Source: Salvelinus alpinus (lineage: Eukaryota; Chordata; Actinopteri; Salmoniformes; Salmonidae). From it: 64,000 nucleotides of DNA. Below the pieces are notes generated by a model. The model worked only from the letters and a program-made list of their open reading frames with translations, searched no databases and was not told where the DNA came from. Made by a program: the position numbers and the translations under genes. Of the stretch, positions 1 to 12,028 are shown in pieces; within the stretch, counting starts at the first letter, position 1; each line of letters starts with the position of its first letter. Location of the stretch: contig NC_092120.1 in NCBI RefSeq assembly GCF_045679555.1, positions 9,227,805-9,291,804 of the forward strand. Reading direction: 5' to 3'.

Positions 1-167
1 CGATATGCACAAAATATCATATCATATATGGTATTTTTCAAATGTATGATGCTATTTGACGGTATTTTATGTTTTTGATTAATATAAATTCTACATTTGC
101 TTTATGAGTAGTAATATAAATTCTACATTTGCTTTATGAGTAGTGCGTGACCCTAGGGGGGCAACAC
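1..167. other. Unassigned AT-rich flank with short tandem duplication
   Basis: No gene is seen. A roughly 30-bp segment is duplicated in tandem at about 82-143 (each copy holds the words ATAAATTCTACATTTGC and TTTATGAGTAG). Confidence 0.4.
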
Positions 168-850
168 ATATAAACGTCCCTTTTTCAGGACCCTGTCTTT
201 CAACGATAATTCGTAAAAATCCAAATAACTTCACAGATCTTCATTGTAAAGGGTTTGAACAGTTTCCCATGCTTGTTCAATGAACCATAAACAATTAATG
301 AACATGCACCTGTGGAACGGTCCTTAAGACACTAACAGCTTACAGATGGTAGGCAATTAAGGTGACAGTTATGAAAACGTAGGACACTAAAGAGGCCTTT
401 CTACTGACTCTGGAAAAACACCAAAAGAAAGATTCCCAGGGTCCCTGCTCATCTGCCTGAACGTGCCTTAGGCATGCTGCAAGGAGGCATGAGGACTGCA
501 GATGTGGCCAGGACAATAATTTGCAATGTCCGTACTGTGAGACGCTTAAGACATTAAGACAGAGCTACAGGGAGACCGGACGGACAGCTGATCATCCTCG
601 CAGTGGCAGGCCATGTGTAACAACACCTGCACAGGATCGGTACATCCGAATATCACACCTGCGGGACAGGTACAGGATGGCAACAACAACTGCCCGAGTT
701 ACACCAGGAACGCACAATCCCTCCATCAGTGTTCAGACTGTCCGCAATAGGCTAAGAGAGGCTGGATTGAGGGCTTGTAGGCCTGTTGTAATGCAGGTCC
801 TCACCAGACATCGCCGACAACAACGTCGCCTATGGGCACAAACCCACCGT
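168..850 (+). mobile_element. Tc1-like transposon, 5' half (terminal repeat, HTH part of transposase)
   Basis: This is the left half of a Tc1-like DNA transposon of a type I recognise as common in salmonids. It covers the terminal region and the start of the transposase. From about 430 the reading encodes the paired-like helix-turn-helix region, with a GRPC/V-type linker (SGRPCVTTPAQDR) and the NRLREAGLRA helix, but no intact start or single frame remains. Coding stops abruptly at about 850, where unrelated retroelement DNA begins. The matching C-terminal half reappears at 8422. The part that would carry the first catalytic aspartate is absent from both halves. Confidence 0.8.
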
Positions 851-856
851 TGTGTC

Positions 857-1085
857 TTTCTTCTCAACCTTTGTATCAGAGTCTATAGACAAAGCCCGTG
901 GGCTTGTTTCTTGATCAAGCGGGCCCTGGATAGGGTCTCGAGTGAGAGCGGGAGAGATTTGAATTTTAACGTCCTTGCTATGGGTGTTAATTCCTGCGGA
1001 CCTGGTGTCCGGTAATTCCCTGTCTAGTCCTTGTGACATATCTTTTACCCTTTTCTCAAATGTTTCTCGCTTTAGTTCTTCACGT
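857..1085 (-). repeat. 229-bp terminal direct repeat, left copy (gag-end segment)
   Basis: It is nearly identical to 8193-8421 with no indels. On the minus strand it reads as coding-like sequence containing KRETFEKRVKDM, so it is an internal gag segment and not an LTR. It abuts Tc1 sequence at about 850. Confidence 0.8.
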
Positions 1086-2930
1086 AGTGGAACTTCAGGA
1101 GAACATTGGTCTACGTTTTGATCGTCTTTCAACCCTTTGTTACTCTTGTGCTCTGACACTTTGTGTGGGTTGGGTGCAGGAACGTAGCGAACAGGTCGAT
1201 TGTAGCGGTAGTCGTTTTGATGGTGACGTACTTTAGTTATTTCGACCGCGGTGGTTATTGGATTCGTGGTTTCGTGGTAGTAACCGTTGTGCGTCATCTC
1301 TCAACGCTCCAATACCTGACAATGCACCCTCTAACTGGAGTGAGTACTCCTGGTCAAACTTCAAAACCGATTGGTCAGGGCTCTTAGCATTGCGAGCTAT
1401 TGATGCCTCTAAAGCTGTGCTTGCAGACTCTCTGAGTTGTAAGATCGTCAAGCCAACGTGGGCTGCAGGGCCCAAGTATGTAATGAAGGTGGGATACATG
1501 TTCGACAGAAACATTTGTTTAAATGGTAATAGGTCTTCCATTCCTGTTTCAGTGAGTAGGCCAAAGTAAGCTGAACGAAGCTTACGCTTGTGGGTGTTCG
1601 TTCCGAGCTTGTTTGACCGTGTTAGCCAGTGAGCTATCGTGTTTGCGAGTCGCAGAACCACTGAATTCTAATTTCAAAGCTGTGGCAAGTTTAGCGTAGT
1701 CATTTAGCACGTGTTGCTGTTGTAGGCGAATGAACCTTGTCACGAGTCTATTCGACGTTCGCTTCAACAGGTAAACCCTGTCAGAACCCGTAGCGTTTGG
1801 ATAGCCACCCAACACGTCCTCTGTCAGCTAGGAACGTCTCAGTATCGTTTGGCTGACCTGGAACGGGGTCAAAGGTGGGGAAATTCTTGACGAGTTTGTC
1901 AAGGTATTCCGCGTCAAGCGGGCAGAGAGGGTTTGCTTCATCCTGTGGGGAAAATGGCGCCAAGAGGCGCCATATTACTCAGTGCCGAATGGCCAAGAGG
2001 AGAAGACTGAGGGACACTTGGAGGCAATGTCTGAAACCTATCGTCTTCACTTCTTTGAGTACCGGACTCCGGTTGCTTGGATGGATAGTCACGCTGTAGA
2101 GCGTGACCATTCTGGACTTCCTCCAGATGGTACCTACGGGTGGTATTCTGCTGCATTGCAGAGTCCACTTGAGCGCTTAGAGTACTGATTTTGGATACGT
2201 GAGTGTCACACTTGCTCCTTTCGGTCTCAAACTTATGTCATGGTGTGCAGATAGAGGTCCTGAGTATGGAGCGAGAGATTCAGTGATGATATTTCTTCCG
2301 CTTGCTTGGAAATCAATATTTCCATCTTCATCACCCGAGTTCTCTCAACATTCATTTGGTCAGCGACTTCAATGAGTTCTGCTGATTTGTCATCCAACTT
2401 AGTCATTGTGTTCAATAACATAATTCGACAGATTTATCTAGTTTGGAGTGAACTACATCGTATTTAGTTTAGGCTAAATTGAGTTGTTCCTGCAGACAAC
2501 AATTTTGTTGGAGAGTTTGTGCTTGTTTATCGTCATGAGTATTTGCAATTACTTTTAATTGTTCAGATTTCAAACGCAGTTCCTTGACTAGCAGAATGTT
2601 TTCATTTCCTGCTTTTGTCAATAGTTGCTCAGTTCTCTCCACCTGTGCCCTCATGTTAGCCATGTCTTGCACGTGCTTCAGCTGTGCACTTTGGTATTGG
2701 ACCGATGCCAACCTTTGATGGCGATACATAAGTGCTAAAGTGGAGAGAACCGTCACAAAGCCTGTGTTTGATGGTTGATTTTGGAGAGCGTTCGCAATTT
2801 CGGCTGTTTTTTCGGTAATGGCATAATTAGGGTTGGTATCGCTGCTGAGGTCAGAGATCAGTCCTTTTATGGGTGGAGGTTCACTAATTAGCGGAGGAGT
2901 GGTGACCACAACCTTTGATAGCTTGCACAT
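1086..2930 (-). pseudogene. Retroelement gag pseudogene, frameshifted
   Basis: A Gag-like polypeptide can be followed across at least five frame changes. It has an N-terminal part with a coiled-coil-like Q/E/L-rich stretch (2930-2233), a capsid-like middle part (1963-1233) with [16 protein letters not shown] and the helix-rich FGLLTETGMEDLLPFKQMF, then a basic C-terminal part running into the 229-bp repeat. The product would be the structural protein of an LTR retroelement. The breaks show it is inactive. I recognise the general type but not the exact family. Confidence 0.6.
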
Positions 2931-3099
2931 TATTAGAAGAATTTAGAGGAAAACATTTCAATTTTCTTTTCAAAGTTTAGGTTTGGAATTCGTTGGAAGC
3001 TGCAAAGACAAGTTTAATCTATTATCGATGTTGACGCACCATCAGTACCGTACCAGTAATGTGGAAGTTGGACGTGAATGAATTTGCAAAAGTAAATTG

Positions 3100-3665
3100 A
3101 ATTAATTAATCAATGCCAATGATTAATCATACCTGGGTAGGCTATCTGGGTAACAAACTTTAATTAACCTTAGAGGTTGCTTCATCCAGGTTAATATGAG
3201 AAGTTTAAAAGTGTCTCATTTGATTGGAAGAACATTAAGGTATGTTCAACAATTTAACTTATTAAATTGAATGAGACGATAATCCATGCAATCTCCATTG
3301 TGTAAAAGTGTAAACAGATCAAATGTTGGGAACATTCACCACTGTGGGACACTTCTCCCTAAGGCCGAAGCCACATGGGATTCCCGCTGGGGCGGGACTT
3401 CTGTCAGTACTGGATTACTGTTTTGCAAAACCAAAATTTTACTGATTGATGATAAATTTAATGATAAATCAAACCTGTATAGGCTATTTGGGAATTAAAC
3501 TTTAAATAACCTTGAAGTTGCTTCATCTAGGTTAGTTTGGAAAAAGTTTACAATGTCTTATTTAGAAAAGTCATCAATTTGGATATTATTTAAAAGATCC
3601 ATTTGAGAATGTAAATCTGGCAATTTCACTTATTAGTTCAATTGAATAAGACATAGATATCCATC
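3100..3665. repeat. Diverged tandem repeat in retroelement leader
   Basis: Two diverged copies of about 330 bp lie in tandem (about 3110-3290 and 3440-3660). They share GGTTGCTTCATCCAGGTTA-like and AATTGAATGAGAC-like words. The stretch lies between LTR and gag and shows no coding. Confidence 0.45.
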
Positions 3666-4427
3666 TGGATATCATAAGTAATGACTTGAGTGTGACCTGA
3701 ATAATTCTTGAAGGAAAGTACTGGCACACACTTCAGCCGTCACTGAAATCAAACGGAAGTACCCGGGACGGGACTTCTGTTCCGCAAGGCGGAGGAATTA
3801 CAATGTGGCACAAGAAAACAAAATGGCTATTTTCCCTTTGTTAGCTTAGCATCTTGTGCAAGCTAATCCTATTTTATGCATGAAAAATGCACAACATAGG
3901 ATTCCATTGGCAAGGGAAAGGTTTTACTCATAACATATTATGGTCAAACCCTTTTCGGCGTTATTTTGACGATGTTTTAACCAGAACACGCGGCAAACAA
4001 CAAACTGCACCGTGGTCTACTCGCGTGGAGACAAGGGAGAAACAGAGATAATTATCGCTGGTCAAGCTAATATCTCCTGAATTTCAATCGGCTGGCTCTT
4101 TGTCCTCGCTCGAGAAATTAATAATGACCGAGCCTACACGCGTCTGAAACGCGCAAGGCAGAAATAGCTCTGCGTTTGGCCAAACGCTCTATTTCTCAGA
4201 TTTCTATAATTAGCTTTATCAGCCCTCATACAGAAATGTATTCGCTTACGGTACCCACTGACTACATCAGAACACAACACTGAGGCGGGGAATCCTCAGC
4301 ACACACACCACCAATAATTTCTGTCTCCAACTCCCATAATGTGTATAATAAACTTGGTATATTATGTAATCTGCTTTTCAATTTTATACAGGCTGATTCA
4401 AAATGAAAGCGTCATCCTATTTTAGAT

Positions 4428-4449
4428 TCCTCACACGGGGCACCAATAA
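4428..4449 (-). other. Primer-binding-site-like sequence next to LTR
   Basis: On the minus strand TGGTGCCCCGTGTGAGG follows the LTR end (ACA) after a 4-base spacer. This is the position expected for a tRNA primer-binding site, with a TGG complementary to a tRNA CCA end. I could not assign the tRNA. Confidence 0.5.
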
Positions 4450-5900
4450 TGTCGTGTCTTTGGCTATGCCGGATTAAGTGATATGACATGCTATTCTATA
4501 AAATGCTTTCTCTGTAATTCATATTACCTGATTGAGCTAATCATGTAAATGTAATTAACTAGAAAGTTGGGGCACCACGAAAGAGTGTTTATAGAGCTGT
4601 TATCTTCCCGAATAAACTCTTAAAGACCTAGAAATATTTTACATCAATAGCAGTCAATATTAATCGTCACCTTATTTCAGTCTCATCTGAAAGTTGTAAA
4701 TTCTTGGTTATCTTCACGAACCCTGGCTAAGAAGTTGAGTCTGCAATACAAAATTGGGTTTAATTACTTATTTACTAAATACCTAACTAATCACACAGAA
4801 TTACATATACACAGAATGAACCATACATTGATTACAAATTATGTCATAAAGGAAAACGTCCCTAGCGGACGGAACAGATATGACAGCTGGTTACCCAAAG
4901 AAAAGGGGGTTGGGTTTGAGTGAAAGAGCGGGAAGACTGAAGAACAAAGGAAGAAGCGATTTCTCTATTGGGCCGTAGGCAGCTACTCTATCGTAAATAC
5001 AGCATCTTATGCATTCTAAATTACCGCCTATTTGGAAAAGGAAAATGCAATAAATATTTACTCTGAGCTGCGCTTCAATAGGTTGGTGGTAGATGGAAGG
5101 CCGTGTTGCCCAACATAGTCCTTTGTCCTTTGAAGAGTGTCTCTTGTGGTGAACGGGAAACGTTCTAGTGTCGTCATTGTGTGGTAGACGGGATACTCTG
5201 TCCGTCCTTTCCTAGCCCACGTTTACAGCGGCCGCTGCTAATTCAACGGCTAGGAGGTATCACTTCTGTAGCGAATAAGAGTTCAAAGTTCATACCATTC
5301 GCTCGAGTTGAGGTTGGCTTCGTTCTGTAGTTATTATCTGAATCCTTCTGACATCGGATCGTCATCCTAATGTACCCGGAACAGGAGGTTACATTTTCGT
5401 CAAGGGCTTATATAGTGGAGGGAGAAGGGTGTGTTTCATAGTTTTATAACCCATGTCTCTTCACAGGGGCGGGCCACTGACTGAGCAGAGCCCTAACCTT
5501 ATGAAAACCCAAATCTCTCATTTGGAAGCTAAAATTAAATTTCATCTTTTCACCAATAATTTTATATTTAAACATTTGAATTGCACAACAATTCCATGTG
5601 AATCTGATAACCATAATGTGTAGACTTTCCCAGATACAGTTTAGGTCGTTCTGTCATCAGTCATAATGTCTCAGATGACAACCGAACTGACATCATATTC
5701 ATTAAGTACCAACGCATATTTTCAACTGGTTCTATTACCGAAATATGGTTCCTTTCCCTCCACTTGTTTGATGTTCCCAGACTCTCTGTTTAACAAAGGC
5801 TATTCAAGAGTCCCTCTGTAGAGTCAAGAGAGAGGGAAGGAGAACGGTATTTATGGGGGGGGGGGGTCATAAACCTTACCCACAGGCCAACGTCATGACA
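4450..5900 (-). repeat. Single internal LTR (about 1.45 kb)
   Basis: On the minus strand it starts TGTCATGACG and ends CACGACA, the canonical TG...CA ends of an LTR. It is preceded by a short purine run (GGAGGGGA) and followed by the primer-binding-site-like sequence. A TATATAAG box lies near 5409-5416 on the minus strand. There is only one copy in the element, and it is internal rather than terminal. Confidence 0.6.
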
Positions 5901-5989
5901 GTCCCCTCCATGTTGGGTTCAATCTTGCGATTAACCTGCATGTTGCAAACCAACATAAAAATGACCGTGGGTTGTCCTGGTTGTGGACC

Positions 5990-6190
5990 ATCGTTGTGGT
6001 CCCCATCTGGTGGTCGACCCGGGTAGGGTTTATGCGAATGAAGTCTGCCCCAAGGCTGGGCAGCAGATGTCCAGTTGGTGATCGCTGTTGCAGTCCCCCC
6101 TCTGGTGGTCGACCCGGGTAGGGTGTCTGCAAATGAAGAAGTCCGCTCCATGGCTCGGCAGCGGATGTCCGGATTGGGATCGCCGTTCCG
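5990..6190. repeat. Tandem repeat of about 105 bp, two copies
   Basis: GTGGTCGACCCGGGTAGGGT recurs at about 6010 and 6106, followed in each case by GCAGCAGATGTCC / GCAGCGGATGTCC. The repeat sits just 5' (minus strand) of the LTR, in the region where pol would normally lie. Confidence 0.7.
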
Positions 6191-7227
6191 GACCCGTCGT
6201 CCAGACTGGAAGATCTTGGCAGTAACTTATACAGATGTTAACAACGCACACACACTCATGAAATATATCATTACATTTCCTGCCAAATGAGCGGCGTTGT
6301 GGCACTAACTGATGGTTGTATGGGCAAGTGGTTTTATGGCTCTATCACTTTCTACATGCTGAAGAAAATGAAACAAAATGAATGAAAGCATAAACAAAAC
6401 AAAATATAGTTATGCCACCTTAATCATCTAATTGGACTGTATTCTATCTACGTCCATGGTCTTGGCAAAATGACCCTATAATGGCATTGTCTAATGTCAT
6501 ATCTAGGGCTTTCCTAATTTGCGGGGTGTTGCTTAGGGTACTATCCTAAGTTGATAACTATATGATAAGTCTACAGCTGTAAGGCACTAGTTTTGGGCAG
6601 TCTACAGGGATGACCTATGGACTTCTGAGAACTGGTGAGTGCTGTAGAGTTAAAGGCCTCAAAATAAATGTTCAACTTTACTAAGGCTGGTATTTTGCTC
6701 GGACCCTTAAGTGATCCTAGCATAAATCCTAATTGGATGTCCCGTTGTGCATGTGCGTTTTATGCTTACGCAAGCGCACATGTCAAGGGAAGGAAACCAA
6801 GTATCCTGGCAGATTACAACTTGTTCAAAATGAGTCTGACGTAGTCGGGTAATTTTCAGGTCAATGCCTGGAGGTCAGTCAGAATTGGTGTCGAGGGAGT
6901 CTGTAGTGGTTTTACTACCAGTCACTGTCTTCCACTATTGTAGTGGCGGTAGGTATGAAGAAGTCTACTTCATAGCTATGTTATCCACGGAGGAGCTAAC
7001 CTCATGACGGAAGTACTCTAAGTATTACACCAGTCGTACGTGGTGTGATCATGGTTCATGACTTCTAATAACTTCTCTCCTGAACGGAGGGTTCTATTTA
7101 TTAGTGGCGTGCGTATTATGAGAATGGCTATAACCTTTCAACCAAATCTCCTGGTGTTTGTGCTTCAACACCCTCAGTGGCTGTCGAGGTCTGTCAGTCA
7201 CCACCGCGTCCGCGTGTGGCAACCTCT

Positions 7228-8082
7228 TCAGTACCTGCAAACTGAGACGAGGATATCGGTCTGTGATGTTTCACCAGTGGGAGTCATCGGGTCAGTTGCT
7301 GGACTGACGCCATTAGTATCATTGTAAGGGGTGACAGTCCCCCACAAAGCAGAAGGTGTATCATCGGAAGCAGAGTATACCCTGCGCATCAATGTTTTTC
7401 TTGCTGAGACGGCCGCAGTGCCCGTAGGGCAAGAGAAGTTCATCTCAACTACCGTATTGCACGACTGCAAGGAGGAGGGAAGTTGCTCATTCACAGAGAC
7501 AGCTGGCTCGAAATCATGAAAAGAATGGTCAATCAGATTGGCTGATGGAATGTGTCGAGATATCGTAATATCTCCTTGGATCGGATTCTGCACCAAGAGG
7601 TTTCTAAACGTCTTTTTCCCAAGGGGTGCTTTTGACAGATACCCCTCGTGAATGACTGTGTTGCAGCTAGCGTTAGGGGAAGACAGTGTGGTCAGTGGAG
7701 AAGGCACTGTGGCCTGTGACCATACCTGGTTGGTTTTCCAATCCATCAATGGGAGTAACCGATCCATCAAGTCTGCAAGTAGTAGGGGTACAGTTTCGAG
7801 GCTGGTAACATACACAGGGTGGACGAGCGATACGTCCTTGAAGTGTAGTTTCAGCATGACTCTCAATGTGAGAGGCGAGGTAGTCTGCGTGACCCCTCGA
7901 AGTGTAGTGTCGCATCGTTCCACTTTTAACCAAAGTTTAGTTGGCTTCAAAGCTCTTTTGAGATCATCGAACAATATTTGAGAGAGGAGTGATATTGTCG
8001 CACCCGAATCAATTAGCGCATGACAAGTTAAGCAGTCCTCCAGGATGGTGGTCGATTCGTGTTTAGTGGACATATTCCCCAC
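7228..8082 (-). pseudogene. Retroelement aspartic protease region (retropepsin-like)
   Basis: An open stretch of about 284 codons on the minus strand contains the retropepsin active-site signature LIDSGATISLL about 27 residues in, followed by a beta-rich segment with LVHPVYVTSLETVP, as in the long protease domains of fish LTR elements. Such proteins act as dimers to process Gag. No RT follows, so this is a remnant of a pol gene cut off after the protease. The start is uncertain because upstream sequence is broken. Confidence 0.65.
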
Positions 8083-8192
8083 AAAGTAGAGTTGTCGTTC
8101 GCAACGACGTGATGTGTCATTTCTGTTCGATGGAAGCAGATCGACTTTTCAGATTCTGAGTGGGCTTGGCTCTAACGAAGCGTTTTGACTTT

Positions 8193-8421
8193 TTTCTTCA
8201 CAACCTTTGTATCAGAGTCTATAGACAAAGCCAGTGGGCTTGTTTCTTGATCAAGCGGGCCCTGGATAGGGTCTCGAGTGAGAGCGGGAGAGATTTGAAT
8301 TTTAACGTCCTTGCTATGGGTGTTAATTCCTGCGGACCTGGTGTCCGGTAATTCCCTGTCTAGTCCTTATGACATATCTTTGACCCTTTTCTCAAATGTT
8401 TCTCGCTTTAGTTCTTCACGT
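8193..8421 (-). repeat. 229-bp terminal direct repeat, right copy (gag-end segment)
   Basis: It is the partner of 857-1085. Directly after its last base the Tc1 transposase sequence resumes (TCCTGCAAGCTCATCC). Confidence 0.8.
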
Positions 8422-8960
8422 TCCTGCAAGCTCATCCTGACATGACCCTCCAGCATGACAATGCCACCAGCCATACTGCTCGTTCTGTGCGTGATTTCCT
8501 GCAAGACAGGAATGTCAGTGTTCTGCCATGGCCAGCAAAGAGCCCGGATCTCAATCCCATTGAGCACGTCTGGGACCTGTTGTATCGGAGGGTGAGGGCT
8601 AGGGCCATTCCCCCCCCCAGAAATGTCCGGGAACATGCAGGTGCCTTGGTGGAAGAGTAGGGTAACATCTCACAGCAAGAACTGGCAAATCTAGTGCAGT
8701 CCATGAGGAGGAGATGCCCTGCAGTACTTAATGCAGCTGGTGGCCACACCAGATACTGACTGTTTCTTTTGATTTAGACCCCCCCCCCCCCCCCCACACA
8801 CACTTTGTTCAGGGACACATTATACACATGTCTGTGGAACTTGTTCAGTTTATGTCTGTTGTTGAATCTTGTTATGTTCATACAAATATTTACACATGTT
8901 AAGTTTGCTGAACATAAACGCAGTTGACAGTGAGAGGACTTTTCTTTTTTTGCAGAGTTT
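8422..8960 (+). mobile_element. Tc1-like transposon, 3' half (DDE C-terminal part and terminal repeat)
   Basis: The plus strand encodes the C-terminal catalytic part of a Tc1-like transposase: the LQHDNATSHTA block with the second catalytic aspartate, then SPDLNPIEHVWD with the catalytic glutamate of DD34E. Reading continues past an in-frame stop (GALVEE then TAG) into NISQQELANLVQSM. The terminal region to about 8960 contains a poly-C/CA tract at 8778-8803. It is the other half of the element at 168-850. About 430 bp of transposase between the halves, as judged against the remembered family consensus, is missing. Confidence 0.8.
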
Positions 8961-9880
8961 ATACTCAATTATTTCAATGGGTCTTTCTCCATTCAGTTTT
9001 ATACTGTTCAATTCAACTTCAACCTAATATAATTTATTGCGTTTCCATCAGTTTCTGCATTTCATGCACTTATTTGAGATAATTTCCAAACTGCCACGAT
9101 ATGGGCAAAAAAACTGGACCTTATTTTTAACCAAATGTTGCAATTTTGATTTAGAGCAAAACACTTGTGAACTTTTGGAATCATGGAAATATGTGTATTC
9201 TAATTCTATAGTTAGAAAATAAATAATAGTGGGCACTTTGAATACAGTGTTTGAATGACAACGAGTGAAAATGCCATTAGCGAGTTGTGACTGGGTAGGA
9301 ACCAAAGTGATGTTCATTGTTTCCTAGGGGACCCTGTAATCTTTGGCTACATTAAATCTTTATTCATGTAGCCAACATATTCATGCTTCACCTATTCCTC
9401 TTTGATATAGAAGGTACTTTTGAGGAAACAACATGCTGATTTAGGCCTCCACCAGCACTGGTATCAGGCTGTATTAGCTAGCTTCGTTTGCCCGACTCAG
9501 TACTTTTATTAGCTAGTTAGCTAGCATTCGTGGCGAACACGATTTTAGCATAACTTGCTAAGAAATCACAAACTAGCTGTTTGCAGATGTAAGGAACACA
9601 CTAATATTGTAATTATAGAACGCTTGTGGTTTTATATTACGGTCCAAGTGGAAACAACATCATGGTCATCAACATTGTTGCATGTGCTGCATTGACCATG
9701 CAGTCTGAACGAAAGTGTCTCGTGGTCAAGCAAGAACAAATGCGCTCCTTGAGTGACGGGGTGGGACTAGGTCTGTGTGGAAAGCAGCATGGAGAGAGAG
9801 AGCAGAGGGATGACTCAAATAGCGGGGTAACCTATACAAATCATGTTACACACGGCGTATCACATTTAACAAACCAAACA
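8961..9880. other. Unassigned noncoding DNA
   Basis: No convincing gene, exon or repeat family is recognised. Short open frames here have no familiar motifs. Confidence 0.4.
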
Positions 9881-9884
9881 TAAA

Positions 9885-10256
9885 AATACAGGCTTTTAAA
9901 CCGCTTCTACCCCCAAGCCATAAGACTCCTGAACAGCTAATCAAATGGCTACCCAGACTATTTGCATTGTCCCCCCCCCACCCCACCTTCTATGCTGCTT
10001 CTACTCTGTTATTATCTATGCATAGTCACTTTAATAACTCACATGTACGTATTACCTCAATTACCTCGACACATGTGCCCCTGCACATTGACTCTGTACC
10101 AGTACCCCCTGTATATAGCCTCTATTGTTATTATTTTCTCTTACTTTTTTGTTGTTGGTATTTTCTTAACTGCATTGTTGGTTAAGGGCTTGTAAGTAAG
10201 CGTTTCACTGTAAGGTTGTATTCAGTGCATGTGACAAATAAAATTGGATTTGAATT
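9885..10256 (+). repeat. LINE 3'-end fragment
   Basis: The sequence matches the remembered 3' tail of a teleost LINE (ACAGCTAATCAAATGGCTACCC near the start, AATAAAATTGGATTTGA at the end). It is a 5'-truncated insertion without coding sequence. Confidence 0.55.
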
Positions 10257-10850
10257 CCTTCAACCTCATGGCTTGGTTTTTGCTCTGACATGCACTGTCA
10301 ACTGTGGGACCTTATGTAGACAGGTGTGCCTTTCCAAATCATGTGCAATCTATTGAATTTACCACAGGTGGACTCCAATCAAGTTGTAGAAACATCTCAA
10401 GGATGCACCTGAGCTCAATTTCGAGTCTCATAGCAAGGGGTCTGAATTTTTTACATTTTAATTGACCTTTATTTAATTTGGCAAGTCAGTTAAGAACAAA
10501 TTCTGTTTTCAATGATGGCCTAGGAATAGTGGGTTAACTGCCTTGTTCAGGGGCAGAATGACAGATTTTTACCTTGTCAGCTCGGGGATTCAATCTTGCA
10601 ACCTTTCGGTTACTAGTCCAATGCTCTAACCACTAGGCTGTATGCAAATAAGATATCTTTGTTTTTTTATTTGTAATACATTTGCAAAAAATGTCTAAAC
10701 CTGTTTTCCCTTTGTCATGATGGTGTATTGTGTATAGATTGGTGAGGAATAAAATTATTTAATACATTTTAGAATAAGGCTGTAACATGACAAAATGTGG
10801 AAAAAGTCAAGGGGTCTGAATACTTTCAGAATGCACTGTACACAATCCAT
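10257..10850 (-). mobile_element. Tc1-like transposon end fragment, interrupted by a SINE
   Basis: The reverse complement matches the element at 63635-64000: both share the CAAAAACCAAGCCATGAGG / TGACAGTGCATGTCAGAGC region and the GAATGCACTGTA outer end. Only the terminal part remains. A SINE interrupts it at about 10450-10660. Confidence 0.65.
10450..10660 (-). repeat. tRNA-derived SINE
   Basis: Minus-strand sequence has tRNA-like A-box (GCCTAGTGGTTAGAGC) and B-box (GGTTGCAAGATTGAATCCC) promoter motifs, then a body and a tail near AGTTAAGAACAAATT and CAAATTAAATAAAGG. Related copies are at 41245-41428 and 43315-43505. The salmonid SINE family name is not assigned with certainty. Confidence 0.65.
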
Positions 10851-12028
10851 GTCTCAAGGCTTAAAATCCTATTTTAACCTGTCTCCTCCCCTTCATTTAC
10901 ACTGATTGAAGTGGATTTAACAAGTGACATCAATAAGGGATCACAGCTTTCATCTGGTCGGTCAGTCTGTCATGGCAAGAGCAGGTGTTCTTAATGTTTT
11001 GTACACTCGTATTAAATAGTGTGATATAGCTTGGAAAATGCAATAATTGAACTCTAGGTGACAACATAATATTTGTTTCCAACTTTTGGACAGTTTTCCT
11101 CAATAAATTAACTCTGCCTTTTAGTGTCCTTGCCACAATACTTAGTATAGTGATACTGGTATGATGCTATAGTATGATGCTATAAAAAACAATCTAATGC
11201 TGATTTAATGCTGCATCATGCAGGGCCAGGCTGTTCTGTCTCCCTGAAGGATGCCAGTTATAAAAGGCATGATAGTCAGTCAGGAGCCAGGAGAATAGCA
11301 GCAGCAGCTCTGTCTCATCTAGGCCAAGCTCCTTAGCCAATCCCAGCACTCTCTCATCTAGGACAATCGCGTTAGCCAATCTTACCGCTCTCTCTCATCT
11401 AGGCCAATTGCGTTAGCCTGAGAGCTCTCAGGTCTGCAGTGGTGCATGCTGGGTAAACTAGGCCACTGAACTTACCTGAGACAGACTTTCAGACATAGGC
11501 CTTTTATCAATTAGATTTGTGCACCTCCTGTGTCCTCTCTCCTCTGTCCTCTTTCACCTTCTTTTGAAAAAGGTCAGTTAATCGAGGAGAGTCTGCAAGA
11601 TAAATGTTTAAAGTGATCAAAACAAATTAGGTAGTTCTGACTTTTTATAAATAAAATAATAAGTAGCATATCGTTTTTAAACGTGCATGTTTTTCTCCAC
11701 TGACAAAACAAAAGCTGTGTGGCAGATTTCAAAACTTTTCTGTGGTAGGATACACATGAGTATCCTCAATGAAAGGTGGCTATTGAGGAGGGGAGGACAC
11801 TCTTCCTACTAACGAATTGACACACATCTCGACAATTTATCAGTTTCCGGGTCATGGAGGAGAGAAGACGAAGGACGGGCTTTTACCCAAACGAGAAAAC
11901 CACCTAGATTGTCTCCAAAGCTGATTTGCATAAAAACACTACTGGGTGTATGTCAGCTATAGTATTGCAAGGTAAAGAGTATTATTGATAGACAAACCCC
12001 TGAATCTGTACTTTCTGTCCCTCCCTAG
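10851..12028. other. Probable tbrg4 last intron; short tandem repeat
   Basis: No exon is recognised. At about 11311-11419 a degenerate unit of about 50 bp (TCTCATCTAGGCCAA...GTTAGCCAAT) recurs three times. The fragment 10860-11010 looks like a dispersed salmonid repeat. Confidence 0.4.

Larger units (their letters stand above)
857..8421 (-). mobile_element. Defective LTR retroelement in permuted, single-LTR arrangement, replacing the middle of a Tc1 element
   Basis: Read on the minus strand, the order is: gag-end segment (8421-8193), aspartic protease (8082-7228), about 1.3 kb without recognisable coding, a purine-rich tract, one LTR (5900-4450), a primer-binding-site-like sequence, leader, gag (2930-857) ending in a second copy of the gag-end segment. 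No reverse transcriptase, RNase H or integrase coding is visible. The two gag-end copies (857-1085 and 8193-8421) align without gaps at a constant offset of 7336, with about four mismatches in 229 bp. The flanks on both sides are Tc1 transposon sequence. The element is broken by frameshifts and stops and cannot be autonomous. Confidence 0.7.

Noticed and set aside
857..1085. Reading the 229-bp repeats as LTRs
   Set aside because: They lack TG...CA ends and read as gag-like coding. The true LTR with primer-binding-like site and purine tract is internal at 4450-5900.
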